A stretch of DNA of 64,000 nucleotides, from positions 80,978,810 to 81,042,809 of the forward strand of contig NC_079489.1 of assembly GCF_020520425.1 (NCBI RefSeq), written 5' to 3'. This stretch comes from Spinacia oleracea (taxonomy: Eukaryota; Streptophyta; Magnoliopsida; Caryophyllales; Amaranthaceae). The notes below the pieces were generated by a model. The model searched no databases, was not told where the DNA came from, and was given only the letters and a program-made list of their open reading frames with translations. Positions 1 through 10,601 of the stretch are shown piece by piece. The translations under genes and the position numbers were made by a program. Position 1 is the first letter of the stretch. Each line of letters starts with the position of its first letter.

Positions 1-938
1 CGAAAGAGAGGAAGGGAAGAGAAGGTGGCGGCTGAAGCCTGGGCGGTACGGCGGCGCTAAAGCGCTCCGGCGATGGTGGTTGAGGGCAGTGCGACGGTGA
101 GAGAAAGGAAGGGGGAGCACGAGCAGGGCGGGACAGGGGAGAGAAACAGGGGAGGGGTGTTTCCCGGTCGATTTTGGGCGGCGCAGCAGCAGCTCGTCGG
201 GTCTTGTGAGGCGGAGGTGGTTATAGAAGGTGGTGCGGCAGCGACGAAAAAAAAAGAGGGAGGCAGAGGTGTGCGAAACAGAGAGGAAACAGGGGAATTG
301 GTGGTGGTGACTTGGGGCGGTTCTGGGCGGTCGACGCGGTGGCTGGTGGTTCGTGGGTTGGTGATTGGTGACGGACGGAGTGGTGGTTGAAGGTGGTGGA
401 TAGTGGTTCGAACAGGAAGGGAGCAAGGGAACAAAATTTCAGATTTTGTTAATTTGATTTTTGCATTGAAATAATTCTGAAATTGGTTCAATTTGTAATT
501 AGGTGGATTTCTAGAAGAATAAAAGTTCTTGGGCTCCAAGGAAGTGAATGTAGACTGAAATAAGAGAAGAGAGGAAGGAAAGAATGGCTTCCTTCTTCCA
601 TGTACGTGGAAAGCAAGGGAGGAAGAAGCTAATTGCAAATTTTGTCCTTTAGGGGCATTTTAGTAATTTCAAGTAGTTAGGTCAAATTTCTGAATTTTAA
701 TTGCTATTTTAGGAAATTACTAAAAATAGAAAAGTTTTAATTAAAACAAAGTCTCGTAAAATGTATCGTTAACGAAAAATAAATACATTTTCGTTTATAA
801 ATTTATCGTTTAAAATAAATCGTAGAAACGTTTAAAATAACGAAATTTTTAAATTATTTCTAATAATTAAAACGAAATTACGTTAATAAAATATTATTAA
901 TTTTAATCAATCGAGTTTAAAAATTTCGGGGTATTACA
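1..938 (-). mobile_element. 3' LTR (partial, cut by window edge) of gene-less LTR retrotransposon
   Basis: This stretch repeats the end of the complete LTR at 3310-5876. By eye I count about nine differences over 938 bp, so the pair is young. It ends in ...GGGGTATTACA, so on the minus strand the LTR begins TGTAATACCCCG, the TG...CA form common in Tekay/Del-type Ty3/gypsy elements. The G-rich first 400 bases give long open frames in both directions. These are compositional and are not genes. The other end of this LTR lies outside the window. Confidence 0.85.
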
Positions 939-952
939 TTCTTACCCCCTTA
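939..952 (-). other. Polypurine tract of minus-strand LTR element
   Basis: Read on the minus strand this is TAAGGGGGTAAGAA, directly abutting the TG start of the 3' LTR. A purine run at this place primes plus-strand DNA synthesis in LTR retrotransposons. Just beyond it (957-975) the minus strand reads AAGTTTCGAGGACGAAACTT-like sequence, often seen at the 3' end of Tekay/Del pol regions. Confidence 0.8.
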
Positions 953-3290
953 GAAAAAGTTTCGTCCTCGAAACTTGAATTGATTGTTGAAAGTCGAAAA
1001 TATTTGAATAAAAGTACGATATTTTATTTTAAAACCAAGATCTCACAATTTCATTCCACTTCCGACAATGTCTAGCTTTCATTCCACCATCTTCTTTAAT
1101 GACTCCGCTTCAACTCGAGACCTAGAATCGAAGAGTAAAGAATACAAAAGGGGCAAAATTATATGTTGATCTTAATCGTCATTAAGGTCAATTATATTCC
1201 GCCATCGTCTTTTGTATCTCTACTTTACTTCATAAAATAGGATCGAGGAGCAAGGAACGTAAAAAGGGCAAACTTGTTAGCGTAGACTAGGCTCCCATTT
1301 TTCTTTGTGAGATCCCGTTTGAAAATATTTTCTACCAAAAGTAGTAATGTTTTTAATACAAAATTATAATTCTGAAGATAGATATAATGAAAATAAATAT
1401 TTTCCTAACAATTATAATAGTCAAATAATTTGTAAAAGTCATTTGTTATAATAATCTCGTACTCTGAGCTCAGGAGAACTTTCATCGAAGGCGGCTTCCA
1501 TGTAAAAAGATTAGTTATTACCAATGCAATCATGACATCATAAACATAATCCATAAAGTATATCATAATTCAAAAATTGAAATTTCACTTTCAACATAAG
1601 CATAACATTCATATCATAATCATTTGATCTAACACACGAGCATGGTTGATTCGTAACACGATTACATAAAACATCGCGATTCGTACATTATATCATTCTT
1701 AGGCGACTATTTGGAGATATTGCGTTTTCGTTTGTTCTTGAGCTTCCTTGCTGCAGGAATCTTTTCGTTGACTTTCTTTATTCGATTCGTTTTGATTTCG
1801 ATCTCCGCTCTTTTCTTCTACGTTGAATAACTTCGTTGACTACGTTCGTTGCAGGGGTTCGAGTCAATCACGTGATAGAAAATACATCGTTGGACATACG
1901 ACTTCGATCGTTACTCATTCTTAGTATTTCAGGTAGACAACCCTCGTATTTCGCGGATAATGCTAAGTAATCAAATGTGCCTTTATCAGAAACAATCTAT
2001 CTTCCAGAAAACTTAGTTCAGACTACCTGGTTTTATAGACATGTCATTTTGTCAATTTCCTATTCTCAATTTCATTGCATTCCTCAATCATTCATAACTC
2101 ATTTCGAATTTCATAACATTCATTGATATCATCAACCTGATACACAGACTAATTCTTGATAACTCATTTTGGTAGAATCCTCAAAGCTTTATATATGCAA
2201 ACTCAATTTCGTCTTTTCGATCACCACAAAACATGTTTTCCCATAACATTTTGCAAACCTTAATTTATCTCACTTAGCTTTCTTTATGGAGATTATCAAG
2301 CATACATAAAAACAATCCTTATAAATTATGCGGAATGGTAATCTAAGAATCGATTTCAATCGTAACTTCAATGCTTTAAATCTCGATTTAATTGTTGATT
2401 CGCCACTTACGAAATACAAACTCATGCTCTTTTCGATACTCTATCATTCAATCTTTTGATATACTAATTCCTGATAACTCCTTTTGATAAAATCCTCAAA
2501 ATCTTATTCATATGTCAACTAAAATGGGTCTTCTACCCTAACTCATGTGGTTCATAATATTTATGTATAACTTCTTAGCTTCCTTAATAGAGGCATATCA
2601 ATCATCTTTTAGATACTAGACTTTGTACTTATACACCAAAATATTTATCATGGATAACACGGGAAGGTAACCCTAGAATCAATTTCATTCATAATTTGAA
2701 CACTATAAACCTATAATAACCTTAACTTAATTAGTGATCCACCACTCGTGAAATAAAACCTTATGCTCGTTTGATACTTAAACATTTATACTATCCTTAA
2801 AGATTCCATAACCATAAAAATTCCTCAAAACAATTCATATCCACAAAATCTTTGTGTTCGCACCGTGCTTTAACTTAACTTCTTTCAAGAAAACAGTAAT
2901 GCTTAAACTTTGCCTAGTCTGTCTAGGGTAGGAAACTCATAACATGATAAACATGAAAACATGGGAATTTCGGATCCAAAGCGAGAGAGATAAATTAAAA
3001 TAATACTAATGTTGGCGCCATCGTGAATGTTGCGCTTGTTGTGAGCTTCGCTCATGGCATCGTTAATGCCCTCGACAATCGATATTTCGCATAATATATT
3101 CAATCAGGAAAACATAAATAACAGGAGAATAAATCCCTTTAATCCCGTTCCTACACTCACACTCATTCCATTTTAACTTGAATTGATTTTAAAATATTCT
3201 TTTTAATTTATTCCTTAAAATTCTTGCTTAAAGCCTAATGAATTTTATTTCGTGCAAAACCCGTAAGGTTTAGCACTTATGGTCGCAGAA

Positions 3291-3306
3291 CCTGGCTCTG
3301 ATACCA
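3291..3306 (-). other. Primer-binding site (tRNA-iMet type)
   Basis: On the minus strand this reads TGGTATCAGAGCCAGG, the classic plant PBS complementary to the 3' end of initiator methionine tRNA. It lies three bases inside the 5' LTR boundary. It fixes the element's orientation as minus. Confidence 0.9.
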
Positions 3307-3309
3307 AAC

Positions 3310-5876
3310 TGTAACGCCCCGACTTCTAAACACCATTAATTAGGTTAATTATCTTTAATTAGCAGCGGAAACCTTAATTTAATCGGAGCGTTACTCCCGT
3401 ATCTCCCTCGTGGGAAATACAAGGCGACATAACCTTTTTACATTTACTGACTACTGTTGAGTAACAGTAATTATACTTTACTTCGATTAATTATTCAAAA
3501 TTTACATTGAAACCTAAGTAAACCTTAATAAATATTTCTAACATGTTTAAACATTAATTTAAAAATCTAACTCAAATCGTGAAATCATACTTAGAGTTTA
3601 ATTAATACATCCCTTTATTACTAATGACATAGTTATCTTTATTAAACATCGATCGTGAATTTGATGGTTGCATCCTCACTCTAAGGCATCCCATGATCTT
3701 CTTCGTACCTAAAACAAAAGCAACATCGTGAGCCGAGGCCCAGTAACATACTACCCTAACAGCGTAAACTCATTTCAATTCATTTTATTTACTTTGCAAT
3801 CAGGGAGAATAGAACATAGTAAAACACTTTCATAAATGCATTATAAAATAAACATCATTTATAACTTGAAACTTTGATAGTTCCCATTATCTTTCATAAA
3901 ACCTTCATTTTTACTTGGTAACTGACAAGTTAGCCTTGCGGGACGTCTCCCACCTTGCGATAGTCCTCAAGGAGCACTCTCCCTTGTTGGACATACGACC
4001 GTACCTAAATAGTTTCTCTTTTAGCTTGCGGTAACCCTCAAGGAGCACTCTCCCTTGTTGGGTGTCCCGCGGTACGGCGGTACGTGCACGACCTAGAATT
4101 AGTAACCCCACTAACTGCCAGAACCGATTACACTTTTATTTATCATGTTTCGTATCTTATTCGTAACTCATCAACATCATTCTTATAAAATCATACATAA
4201 ACATGTTTGAATATCATCATGCATAAAACACACTTTATAAACACAATTCATATCCCACAATCCATTAAAACATATCATTATAAACATATTTCATAAATTC
4301 ATAAAACACAGTTCATAAGGGGATTGTGGGTGTTAGCAATAGATGTTACCTCAACCGTAGTTAATATTCCCTGTTCGATGGACCGTTCTTCCTGAGCTCC
4401 GAGTTCGATTTCTTTCAGAATATTAAACCATCCAATTAGTTATTAACGATTAATATTAATACTTTATAGTAAGTTTATAAATAATTATAAATAACGAATT
4501 GTAATAATAAAAATTATAATTTCATAGTTTTATCGTTAATATTATTATTAATCAAAATTTCAATTAAAAACTAAATTTTTATTATATAAATCGATTTACA
4601 TGAAACATATTTATTTTTGTTAATACTAGCTAGTAACTTAATTTTAGTAAAATCGGTAATTTAAATATGTTTTCCTACCTGAAAAATAATGAGTAATTTA
4701 TTAGTAATTTATTATATAAACATATATTGAAACATTTTATCAAATTTATTTAGATAAAAAAAACATGAAGGATAAGTTTATAAATCTGAAAATAGTAATG
4801 GAGAATGAGCTTACCAAAACCCATTAGAATTTGGGCCCATCCCTTTTTATTTTGGGTTAAAGGGAACAATTCACAAGTCAGGAAATTGGTTTCCTGACTT
4901 TGTGAATGTCGAGCAGAGGGGAGGGGCAAGCAACAGGCACGAAAGAGAGGAAGGGAAGAGAAGGTGGCGGCTGAAGCCTGGGCGGTACGGCGGCGCTAAA
5001 GCGCTCCGGCGATGGTGGTTGAGGGCAGTGCGACGGTGAGAGAAAGGAAGGGGGAGCACGAGCAGGGCGGGACAGGGGAGAGAAACAGGGGAGGGGTGTT
5101 TCCCGGTCGATTTTGGGCGGCGTAGCAGCAGCTCGCCGGGTCTTGTGAGGCGGAGGTGGTTATAGAAGGTGGTGCGGCAGCGACGAAAAAAAAGAGGGAG
5201 GCAGAGGTGTGCGAAACAGAGAGGAAACAGGGGAATTGGTGGTGGTGACTTGGGGCGGTTCTGGGCGGTCGACGCGGTGGCTGGTGGTTCGTGGGTTGGT
5301 GATTGGTGACGGACGTAGTGGTGGTTGAAGGTGGTGGATAGTGGTTCGAACAGGAAGGGAGCAAGGGAACAAAATTTCAGATTTTGTTAATTTGATTTTT
5401 GCATTGAAATAATTCTGAAATTGGTTCAATTTGTAATTAGGTGGATTTCTAGAAGAATAAAAGTTCTTGGGCTCCAAGGAAGTGAATGTAGACTGAAATA
5501 AGGGAAGAGAAGAAGGAAAGAATGGCTTCCTTCTTCCATGTACGTGGAAAGCAAGGGAGGAAGAAGCTAATTGCAAATTTTGTCCTTTAGGGGCATTTTA
5601 GTAAATTCAAGTAGTTAGGCCAAATTTCTGAATTTTAATTGCTATTTTAGGAAATTACTAAAAATAGAAAAGTTTTAATTAAAACAAAGTCTCGTAAAAT
5701 GTATCGTTAACGAAAAATAAATACATTTTCGTTTATAAATTTATCGTTTAAAATAAATCGTAGAAACGTTTAAAATAACGAAATTTTTAAATTATTTCTA
5801 ATAATTAAAACGAAATTACGTTAATAAAATATTATTAATTTTAATAAATCGAGTTTAAAAATTTCGGGGTATTACA
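3310..5876 (-). mobile_element. 5' LTR of gene-less LTR retrotransposon (2.57 kb)
   Basis: Begins TGTAACGCCCCG and ends CGGGGTATTACA on the plus strand, so the ends form the short TGT/ACA inverted repeat. Positions 4940-5876 match 1-938 almost base for base. At 2567 bp this LTR is longer than the whole internal region. To its right, 5877 onward is 3'-UTR sequence of a Retand-like element, so the insertion interrupts that older element. The target duplication cannot be checked because the left flank is outside the window. Confidence 0.88.
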
Positions 5877-6424
5877 TCATCAAAGTAGCATACCACCACA
5901 AAGATCGCTCGCACATACGAGCACGATCCCAAACATGATTAAGGACGTTATAAAATACGTACTTCTCTTGGCAAGAAATGACCGTCAAGCACGAGTGCTT
6001 GGGGGCTCGAAAGAAAATATACTTCAACAGAGAGTATGCGAAGTTAAAACCATATTCCCGGACTACGCTCTACGCAGTCCCGTGTTTGGATAATCTCAAA
6101 AGATAAAACCGGATTACGACAAAGGTCGCCGTTGATACTTATACACGGTCCTCTGATCAAAGACCCAAGTAGTGGCAAAATCGAGCCGTAAAAACTAGCT
6201 CAAAACCATGAAAGAGGATGACCACAAGACAATGGTCTGTCTAAGCACGTTGTCAACCCACATTCAGGTTACAACTAAATCCGAGCATCACTCGAAAGAA
6301 TTCGCTCCTACAAGAATGAATAGAAAGAAATTCTCAAAAGAAATCACAATGAACAAAAGAAATAGGGACTTGCCCACCTCAATCGGGCAAGATCGCGCCA
6401 CGAACCACGCGAGTTCCAAATCGA

Positions 6425-6850
6425 AAAAACGAATTCAGGGGCGTCCACCCTCAGCGGACAGGGCTCGCCCACCTTCAGTGGGCGGGGTCTGCGTCACTAG
6501 CCGCGCAAGTCCTCAGTTTTCGAAAAATAGAATCTTCAAAACAAAATAAAATAGGCTCGCCATCTTCAGCCGGCGGGGTCTACGTCACAAACCGCGTAGG
6601 CCCTTATTTTCAAAACATTAAAAACAGATTCGTCCACTTCTATCGGACGGGGTGTCCACCCTTAGCGGACAGGCTCGCCATCTTCAGCCGGCAGGGTCTA
6701 CGTCACAAACCGCGTAGGTCCTTATTTTCAAAATATCAAAACAGATTCGTCCACTTCTATCGGACGGGGTGTCCACCCTCAGCGGACAGTCTCGCCATCT
6801 TCAGTCGGCGGGGTCTGCGCCACTAACCGCGCAGTTCCTTAGTCGCCGCA
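6425..6850 (+). repeat. 3'-UTR minisatellite of element A, about 118-bp unit
   Basis: The unit contains TCGCCATCTTCAGCCGGC, GTCTACGTCACAAACCGCGTAGG, TTATTTTCAAAA and the paired boxes CGTCCACTTCTATCGGACGGGG and TGTCCACCCTCAGCGGACAGG. Copies start near 6554, 6671 and 6790, with a degenerate leader from 6440. Each box is a short hairpin (for example GTCCACC...GGCGGAC-like arms). The same array lies at 58817-59215. Confidence 0.85.
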
Positions 6851-6854
6851 GCGA

Positions 6855-6995
6855 TAACTTTTTCTGGTTTTCCCTTTTTCCAAAAATTAAAGGATTGGTT
6901 TCCCCTTTTTCCAAAAAATAAAGGATTGGTTTTCCCTTTCCCCAAAAATTAAAGGATTGGTTTTTCGTTTTTCCAAAAAAGACCGATGTGCTGGA
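6855..6995 (+). repeat. Second 3'-UTR minisatellite, about 32-bp unit
   Basis: Four to five tandem copies of a unit around GGTTTTCCCTTTTTCC and AAAAATTAAAGGATT. The matching array in element B is at 59233-59375. Confidence 0.85.
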
Positions 6996-7420
6996 TTTTC
7001 CTTCGTTTTACGTCCTATAAAAACAAGGGGGTTTTCTCGTTTAGCTAACCCTGAAAATGAGAATCTTCAAAAACATTTTACCTCGTGATTGGGCTTGGCC
7101 AGGCCCAGTTACACTTTATAGCTTTGATTTCAAAAACATCTTTAGATACTTCCAATGACAAAGTGAGGGAGTTTCTATACATCTTTAGATACTTCCAATG
7201 ACAAAGAGACGGAGTTTCTATACTATCAGTTGACAAATTCCAATGACACTTGAGGGATATGTTAACACTTCAAGTGATGACCCTTAAGTCAAGTGTTATC
7301 ACTCGGGGGCTCGTGAGACCCTCGCAAAATAGGTCACATACACCATGGCTTGTATGATGCACTTCGTCTAGTACTTTGACCATCGTCTCATCTCGAGACT
7401 CAGTCAAAGTGGGGGCTAAC

Positions 7421-8894
7421 TGTAGACACCTACTTTTTTCCCCATTCCCGAAAGGGAAGGTTCGATGATGAGAACATAAATCTCCACTTGGCAACGCATC
7501 TCCTATAAAATAACGAATCTCGATCACCCTTTTCATTTCAGCCGAACCTGCTATTTATAGAAACCTGCTAAAAATAGTAACTTCCATAATGGGTAGTTGT
7601 TAAAAGTGGAAAGTCATAAAAGATAGAAACCTGTCAGAATTAGGTGTTGCACTCCAACATAAATCCTAAAAGAGATAGAATTTACAAAGGAATTATATTC
7701 CTGGTATAATTCGAAATAAAGAGTTACGTATTAATTAAAATCCTAACGAACCTAGAGTTCGTAACGGGCCCAGACGCATTCCGTCATAAAGTTAATACGC
7801 ACTAAAAGACTCGGATAAGTCTCAAAGGCTCCGAATTCTACGAGTCCAAATCTGACAAGGAAACACGGCCCATACCCTATTTTCAACGCCTGGCTCTGGG
7901 CGCCGAAATCTTCGGCGCCCAGCCCTGGGCGCTGAAAATACCTGGGGACGTGTTGTCTCCGAATTCTTCTTGGATTCGTCTTCTAAAAATCTATCTTTCC
8001 ACAAACTCTTCCCTATAAATACAGCCCCATAATCGACGTGAAAACACACAATTCATAATCTGAGTATTGACTCCAACCCTAAGCCTAAGCCTCACGCTGC
8101 GAAATTGATCCCGCGTTCTGTCGCAATCGACCCAAAAGTCGAACATAACGTATCCTGCCCTTTGTAGCTGAAGAATTAAGCCCGGATACTGGAACCTTGC
8201 TTGGAAACTCGAGATTCGTTAAATAAAAGGAGAAATAGCAAAGCCAAAGTGGTTAGTTTTTTGAGAACCACAACACACCTCTCAAAGGTGCGTTGTAATG
8301 TGTCCCTTCGCATGATTTAATCGCTTTCATCACCCTTTTATAAAACTGTTAACTATTAATCTGATTGTTCTATCACGCCTAATAAAGATAATATCTTGGA
8401 CAATTGAACTATCATGCTAGGTACCTTAAATCAATCTAAACAAGATAATCACGATCGATTTAGTATTATGTGTTGCATATTGCTAAAATCAATTCAGAGT
8501 AGTTTAATAGTTAACGCATGTCCCTTCAATTATTTATGCTGAGCTAGTAAGGATAACCTGCCTTTGGAGTTATCGAAGAGCACTCCTCTCGGTAGTTACA
8601 GTCCCCCGAACTCTCAATCTCTGCCCTGCGGGTGTACGTTGAGCGATCCCCACACCAGGGATCACAAGGGAACCTATGGCCGTCGTGGTCAAACATAATT
8701 GCACTCCCTTTATGCCACGATAACCGGGTTTTGTCAGTTTTTCTCATTGTCGTTAAAAACTGAATGGCGACTCCTATATTACTAGTCAATTGGGTGTAAA
8801 CTCACAGAAAATCCAATTACACTTGATCTGACAACGTCACGCCCACGAGGGACGAGGTCACGCATTAGCCTCGTGCTTTTTCGACCCCCTCACA
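7421..8894 (+). mobile_element. 3' LTR of Retand/Tat-like element A
   Basis: Starts TGTAGACACCTACTTTT and ends CGACCCCCTCACA. It is preceded by the purine tract CAAAGTGGGGGCTAAC. It aligns over its length with the 5' LTR of element B (50289-51752) but differs at many sites, so it comes from a different insertion. TATAAATA at 8014-8021 is the likely promoter. It contains one copy of the GC-rich double-hairpin module (7881-7938). The sequence after 8894 is not a primer-binding site, so this is the element's outer end. Confidence 0.88.
7881..7938. repeat. GC-rich double-hairpin module, copy 1 (LTR of element A)
   Basis: Pattern TTTCAACGCC - GGGCGCCGAAAT - TTCGGCGCCC - GGGCGCTGAAA. Two adjacent inverted pairs lie inside an outer TTTCA/TGAAA pair. 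Copies 2-7 are in element B. Confidence 0.85.
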
Positions 8895-9391
8895 CCGACC
8901 GTGGTTGGGTCGAGCTGGAGCAGCGGCGGCTCTGGGTCGCCGGAGCAGGGGATGGTTCGTTTTTTGGAGCAGGGGTCGTGGGCGGCTCTGGAACGTCGGA
9001 GCAGGGGCTGGGCGGCGAGATATGGTTCGTTTTTTGGAGCAGGGGTCATGGGCGAGGGGCTGGGGCTAGCCGACGAGGTGTGAGGTGTGTGCGGTGGACG
9101 GAGTAAGGGAGCAGGGGAGGTGTGAGGTGTATGCAGGGAGCAGGGGAAGGGGCTCTGCGTTGGTGGTTGAGGGTTGTGAGGTGTGTGCAGTGGCGGTGGA
9201 AGGATTAAGGGGTGGTTCACGGTGGAAGGAGTCAAGGAGTGAAAGGTTGAGGTGAGATGGGAGTGAAGGGGGGGGTCACAATTTTTATAAGGGTAGTTTT
9301 GTACTTTTAACATTAAAATGAGGGCATTTTTAGCGGATTAGGACGTCGACACGTCGTTTAAAAACTCCCAAAAAAATCCCCGTCTCCCAAA
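8895..9391. other. GC-rich spacer with an internal direct repeat, no gene recognised
   Basis: The strand is strongly G-biased and gives overlapping open frames on both strands with no recognisable domain. TGGTTCGTTTTTTGGAGCAG followed by GGGTC occurs twice, near 8952 and 9024. The part after 9250 turns AT-rich. I see no gene here. Confidence 0.5.
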
Positions 9392-9600
9392 TTGAGTCAT
9401 TACAACGTCGTGCAGCTCCACACATTCAGAACCAAAGTAGAAAAGGTGAAAAAGAAAATTGAGAATGAATGGCATAGAGAACGCACAGCAGGAGAGGGAG
9501 ATCAAACTATCAAAGAAGCCAGTTTTTGTTTGTGGGTTTCCCCCAACAAATTAATTTGTAATCTTCTTTCTGCTAATTACTTGGAATTACAATTAAAAAA

Positions 9601-9778
9601 TGGCTGCATTTCTGGGTATAGTCCGTCCTGTTCATGTTCTCTAACTAATTTTGCAAATCAAAGACTCAAACTCTTTACGACTTTACCTCCAGATTCCCAG
9701 TTTCAGTTCCAAGAAATGGGTTATCTTTCCATCACCTCCATAAACGAACTTTTCAAATCGTCCCAACTTCTAATAAGA
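9601..9778 (+). pseudogene. Possible transit-peptide first exon of a lost nuclear gene
   Basis: ATG at 9601 opens with MAAFLGIVRPVHVL and hits a stop after 14 codons. Another frame then runs on with composition typical of a plastid transit peptide (Ser/Thr/Arg/Pro-rich, few acidic residues) as far as a possible donor AGTAATTG near 9778. About 180 bases upstream look like an ordinary 5' leader. A coding-like segment at 15585-15715 could be a later exon, with the copia element at 10357-15364 lying in the intron between them. No family was recognised. This is a weak call from codon pattern only. Confidence 0.25.
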
Positions 9779-9844
9779 GTAATTGATTTTTCCTTTTTGT
9801 CGATGCCCAATTATTTTCTTTCTGGTACTTTAATTTACAAGTAG

Positions 9845-10356
9845 TTTGTATTGATATATAAGTTTAATCATATATTAGTAAATTTGTTTTAGTGAATTTA
9901 ACATTTTTGGGTATTTTTGGATTTATGATTTAATTAGTTTTTTTTTTTTTTTAATTTTAACTTTTTAATTAATTAAAATAATTAAAGTATAATTAACGGT
10001 TGATTATAATATGATTAGTGACTAATTGGCCGAAATACGTGTTAAGGTAGCAATTGACAACAATAACTAAAAATCTAGGTAGTAATTGACAACTTTTAAC
10101 AAGCTAGGTAGTAATTCGCAAAGTCATTAAAGACCTAGGTAGTAATTGACAAATTTTCCATTAAAGTATAACAACTTGTATTATATATTTATATGGATTA
10201 TCATATAAAATAACGCTATGGATTTGAAAGCAAAAAAAATTGCCATAGGATTAGTGATTAGCAAATATCATAAGATTTCTATTCCCGATTAAACAATACT
10301 GATTAGTAATTATCATAGAATTTCTATCAGCATGTTCAATTGTTAAGATACAATCC
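9845..10356. repeat. AT-rich spacer with CTAGGTAGTAATTGACAA repeats
   Basis: Imperfect copies of CTAGGTAGTAATTGACAA occur near 10075, 10109 and 10134, about 30 bp apart. Otherwise it is AT-rich with poly-T and poly-A runs and no gene signal. It ends at the 5' boundary of the copia element, with CAATCCT at 10351-10357, the probable target-site duplication. Confidence 0.55.
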
Positions 10357-10539
10357 TAGTCAGTGGCATACTAGGAGTATACTGAATACAGTGTTAGAAT
10401 TAGAGTAGGAATATGGATCCTAGTATTAGACGCAGTAGTATTGTTAGTTTAGAGTCTTTATGTGAAACTCTAATACTGTGCACTATATATTCTTTGCTTT
10501 ATTATCAATAAGAACAACAACTTGATCTTATATTTGTCA
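10357..10539 (+). mobile_element. 5' LTR of the copia element
   Basis: 183 bp, ending ...TATATTTGTCA directly before the PBS. Its first bases read TAGTCAGTGG where the 3' LTR reads TGTTCAGTGG, so the canonical TG start is mutated here. TATATATT near 10485 may serve as the TATA box. The LTR is short, as in Ale/Bianca-like copia groups; lineage not verified. Confidence 0.85.
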
Positions 10540-10551
10540 TGGTATCAGAGC
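10540..10551 (+). other. Primer-binding site of the copia element
   Basis: TGGTATCAGAGC, complementary to the 3' end of initiator methionine tRNA, abuts the 5' LTR with no gap. Confidence 0.93.
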
Positions 10552-10601
10552 AAGGTTAGAGAAAAAATTTCCGCATTATTAAAACAATCACACGTTAAGC
10601 T

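Larger units (their letters stand above)
939..3309 (-). mobile_element. Internal region of non-autonomous (LARD-like) Ty3/gypsy element, no genes
   Basis: This 2.37-kb segment lies between the two LTRs. It is AT-rich and has no reading frame longer than about 70 codons on either strand. No gag, protease, RT or integrase motif is visible. It keeps only the cis signals: a primer-binding site next to the 5' LTR and a polypurine tract next to the 3' LTR. It therefore looks like a large retrotransposon derivative mobilised in trans. The pol-terminal motif near 960 suggests descent from a Tekay-like chromovirus; that lineage call is inference. Confidence 0.75.
5877..7420 (+). mobile_element. 3' region of Retand/Tat-like element A
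   Basis: This stretch aligns along its length with 58480-59821, the 3' UTR of the complete element B. Shared parts are the GCTCGCACATACGAGC segment, the 118-bp and 32-bp tandem repeats, the CAATGACAAAG repeats and the final purine tract before the LTR. Its 5' part was separated by the minus-strand insertion ending at 5876 and is not in the window. Open frames here are repeat-derived. Confidence 0.8.

Noticed and set aside
57..638. 193-codon minus-strand frame, and its twins at 4996-5576
   Set aside because: They lie in both LTR copies, are Pro/Ser/Thr-rich because the strand is G-rich, and differ by indel between the copies. No domain.
6425..6850. CRISPR-like repeat array
   Set aside because: A eukaryotic 3'-UTR minisatellite; units are contiguous about 118-bp repeats without unique spacers or cas genes.
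8858..9313. 151-codon minus-strand Pro/His-rich frame
   Set aside because: Compositional, from the G-biased spacer after the LTR of element A; it overlaps open frames on the other strand and has no domain.
9392..9844. 150-codon plus-strand frame
   Set aside because: Its start lies in what looks like a 5' leader and a different frame carries the transit-peptide-like sequence. Not supportable as a protein.
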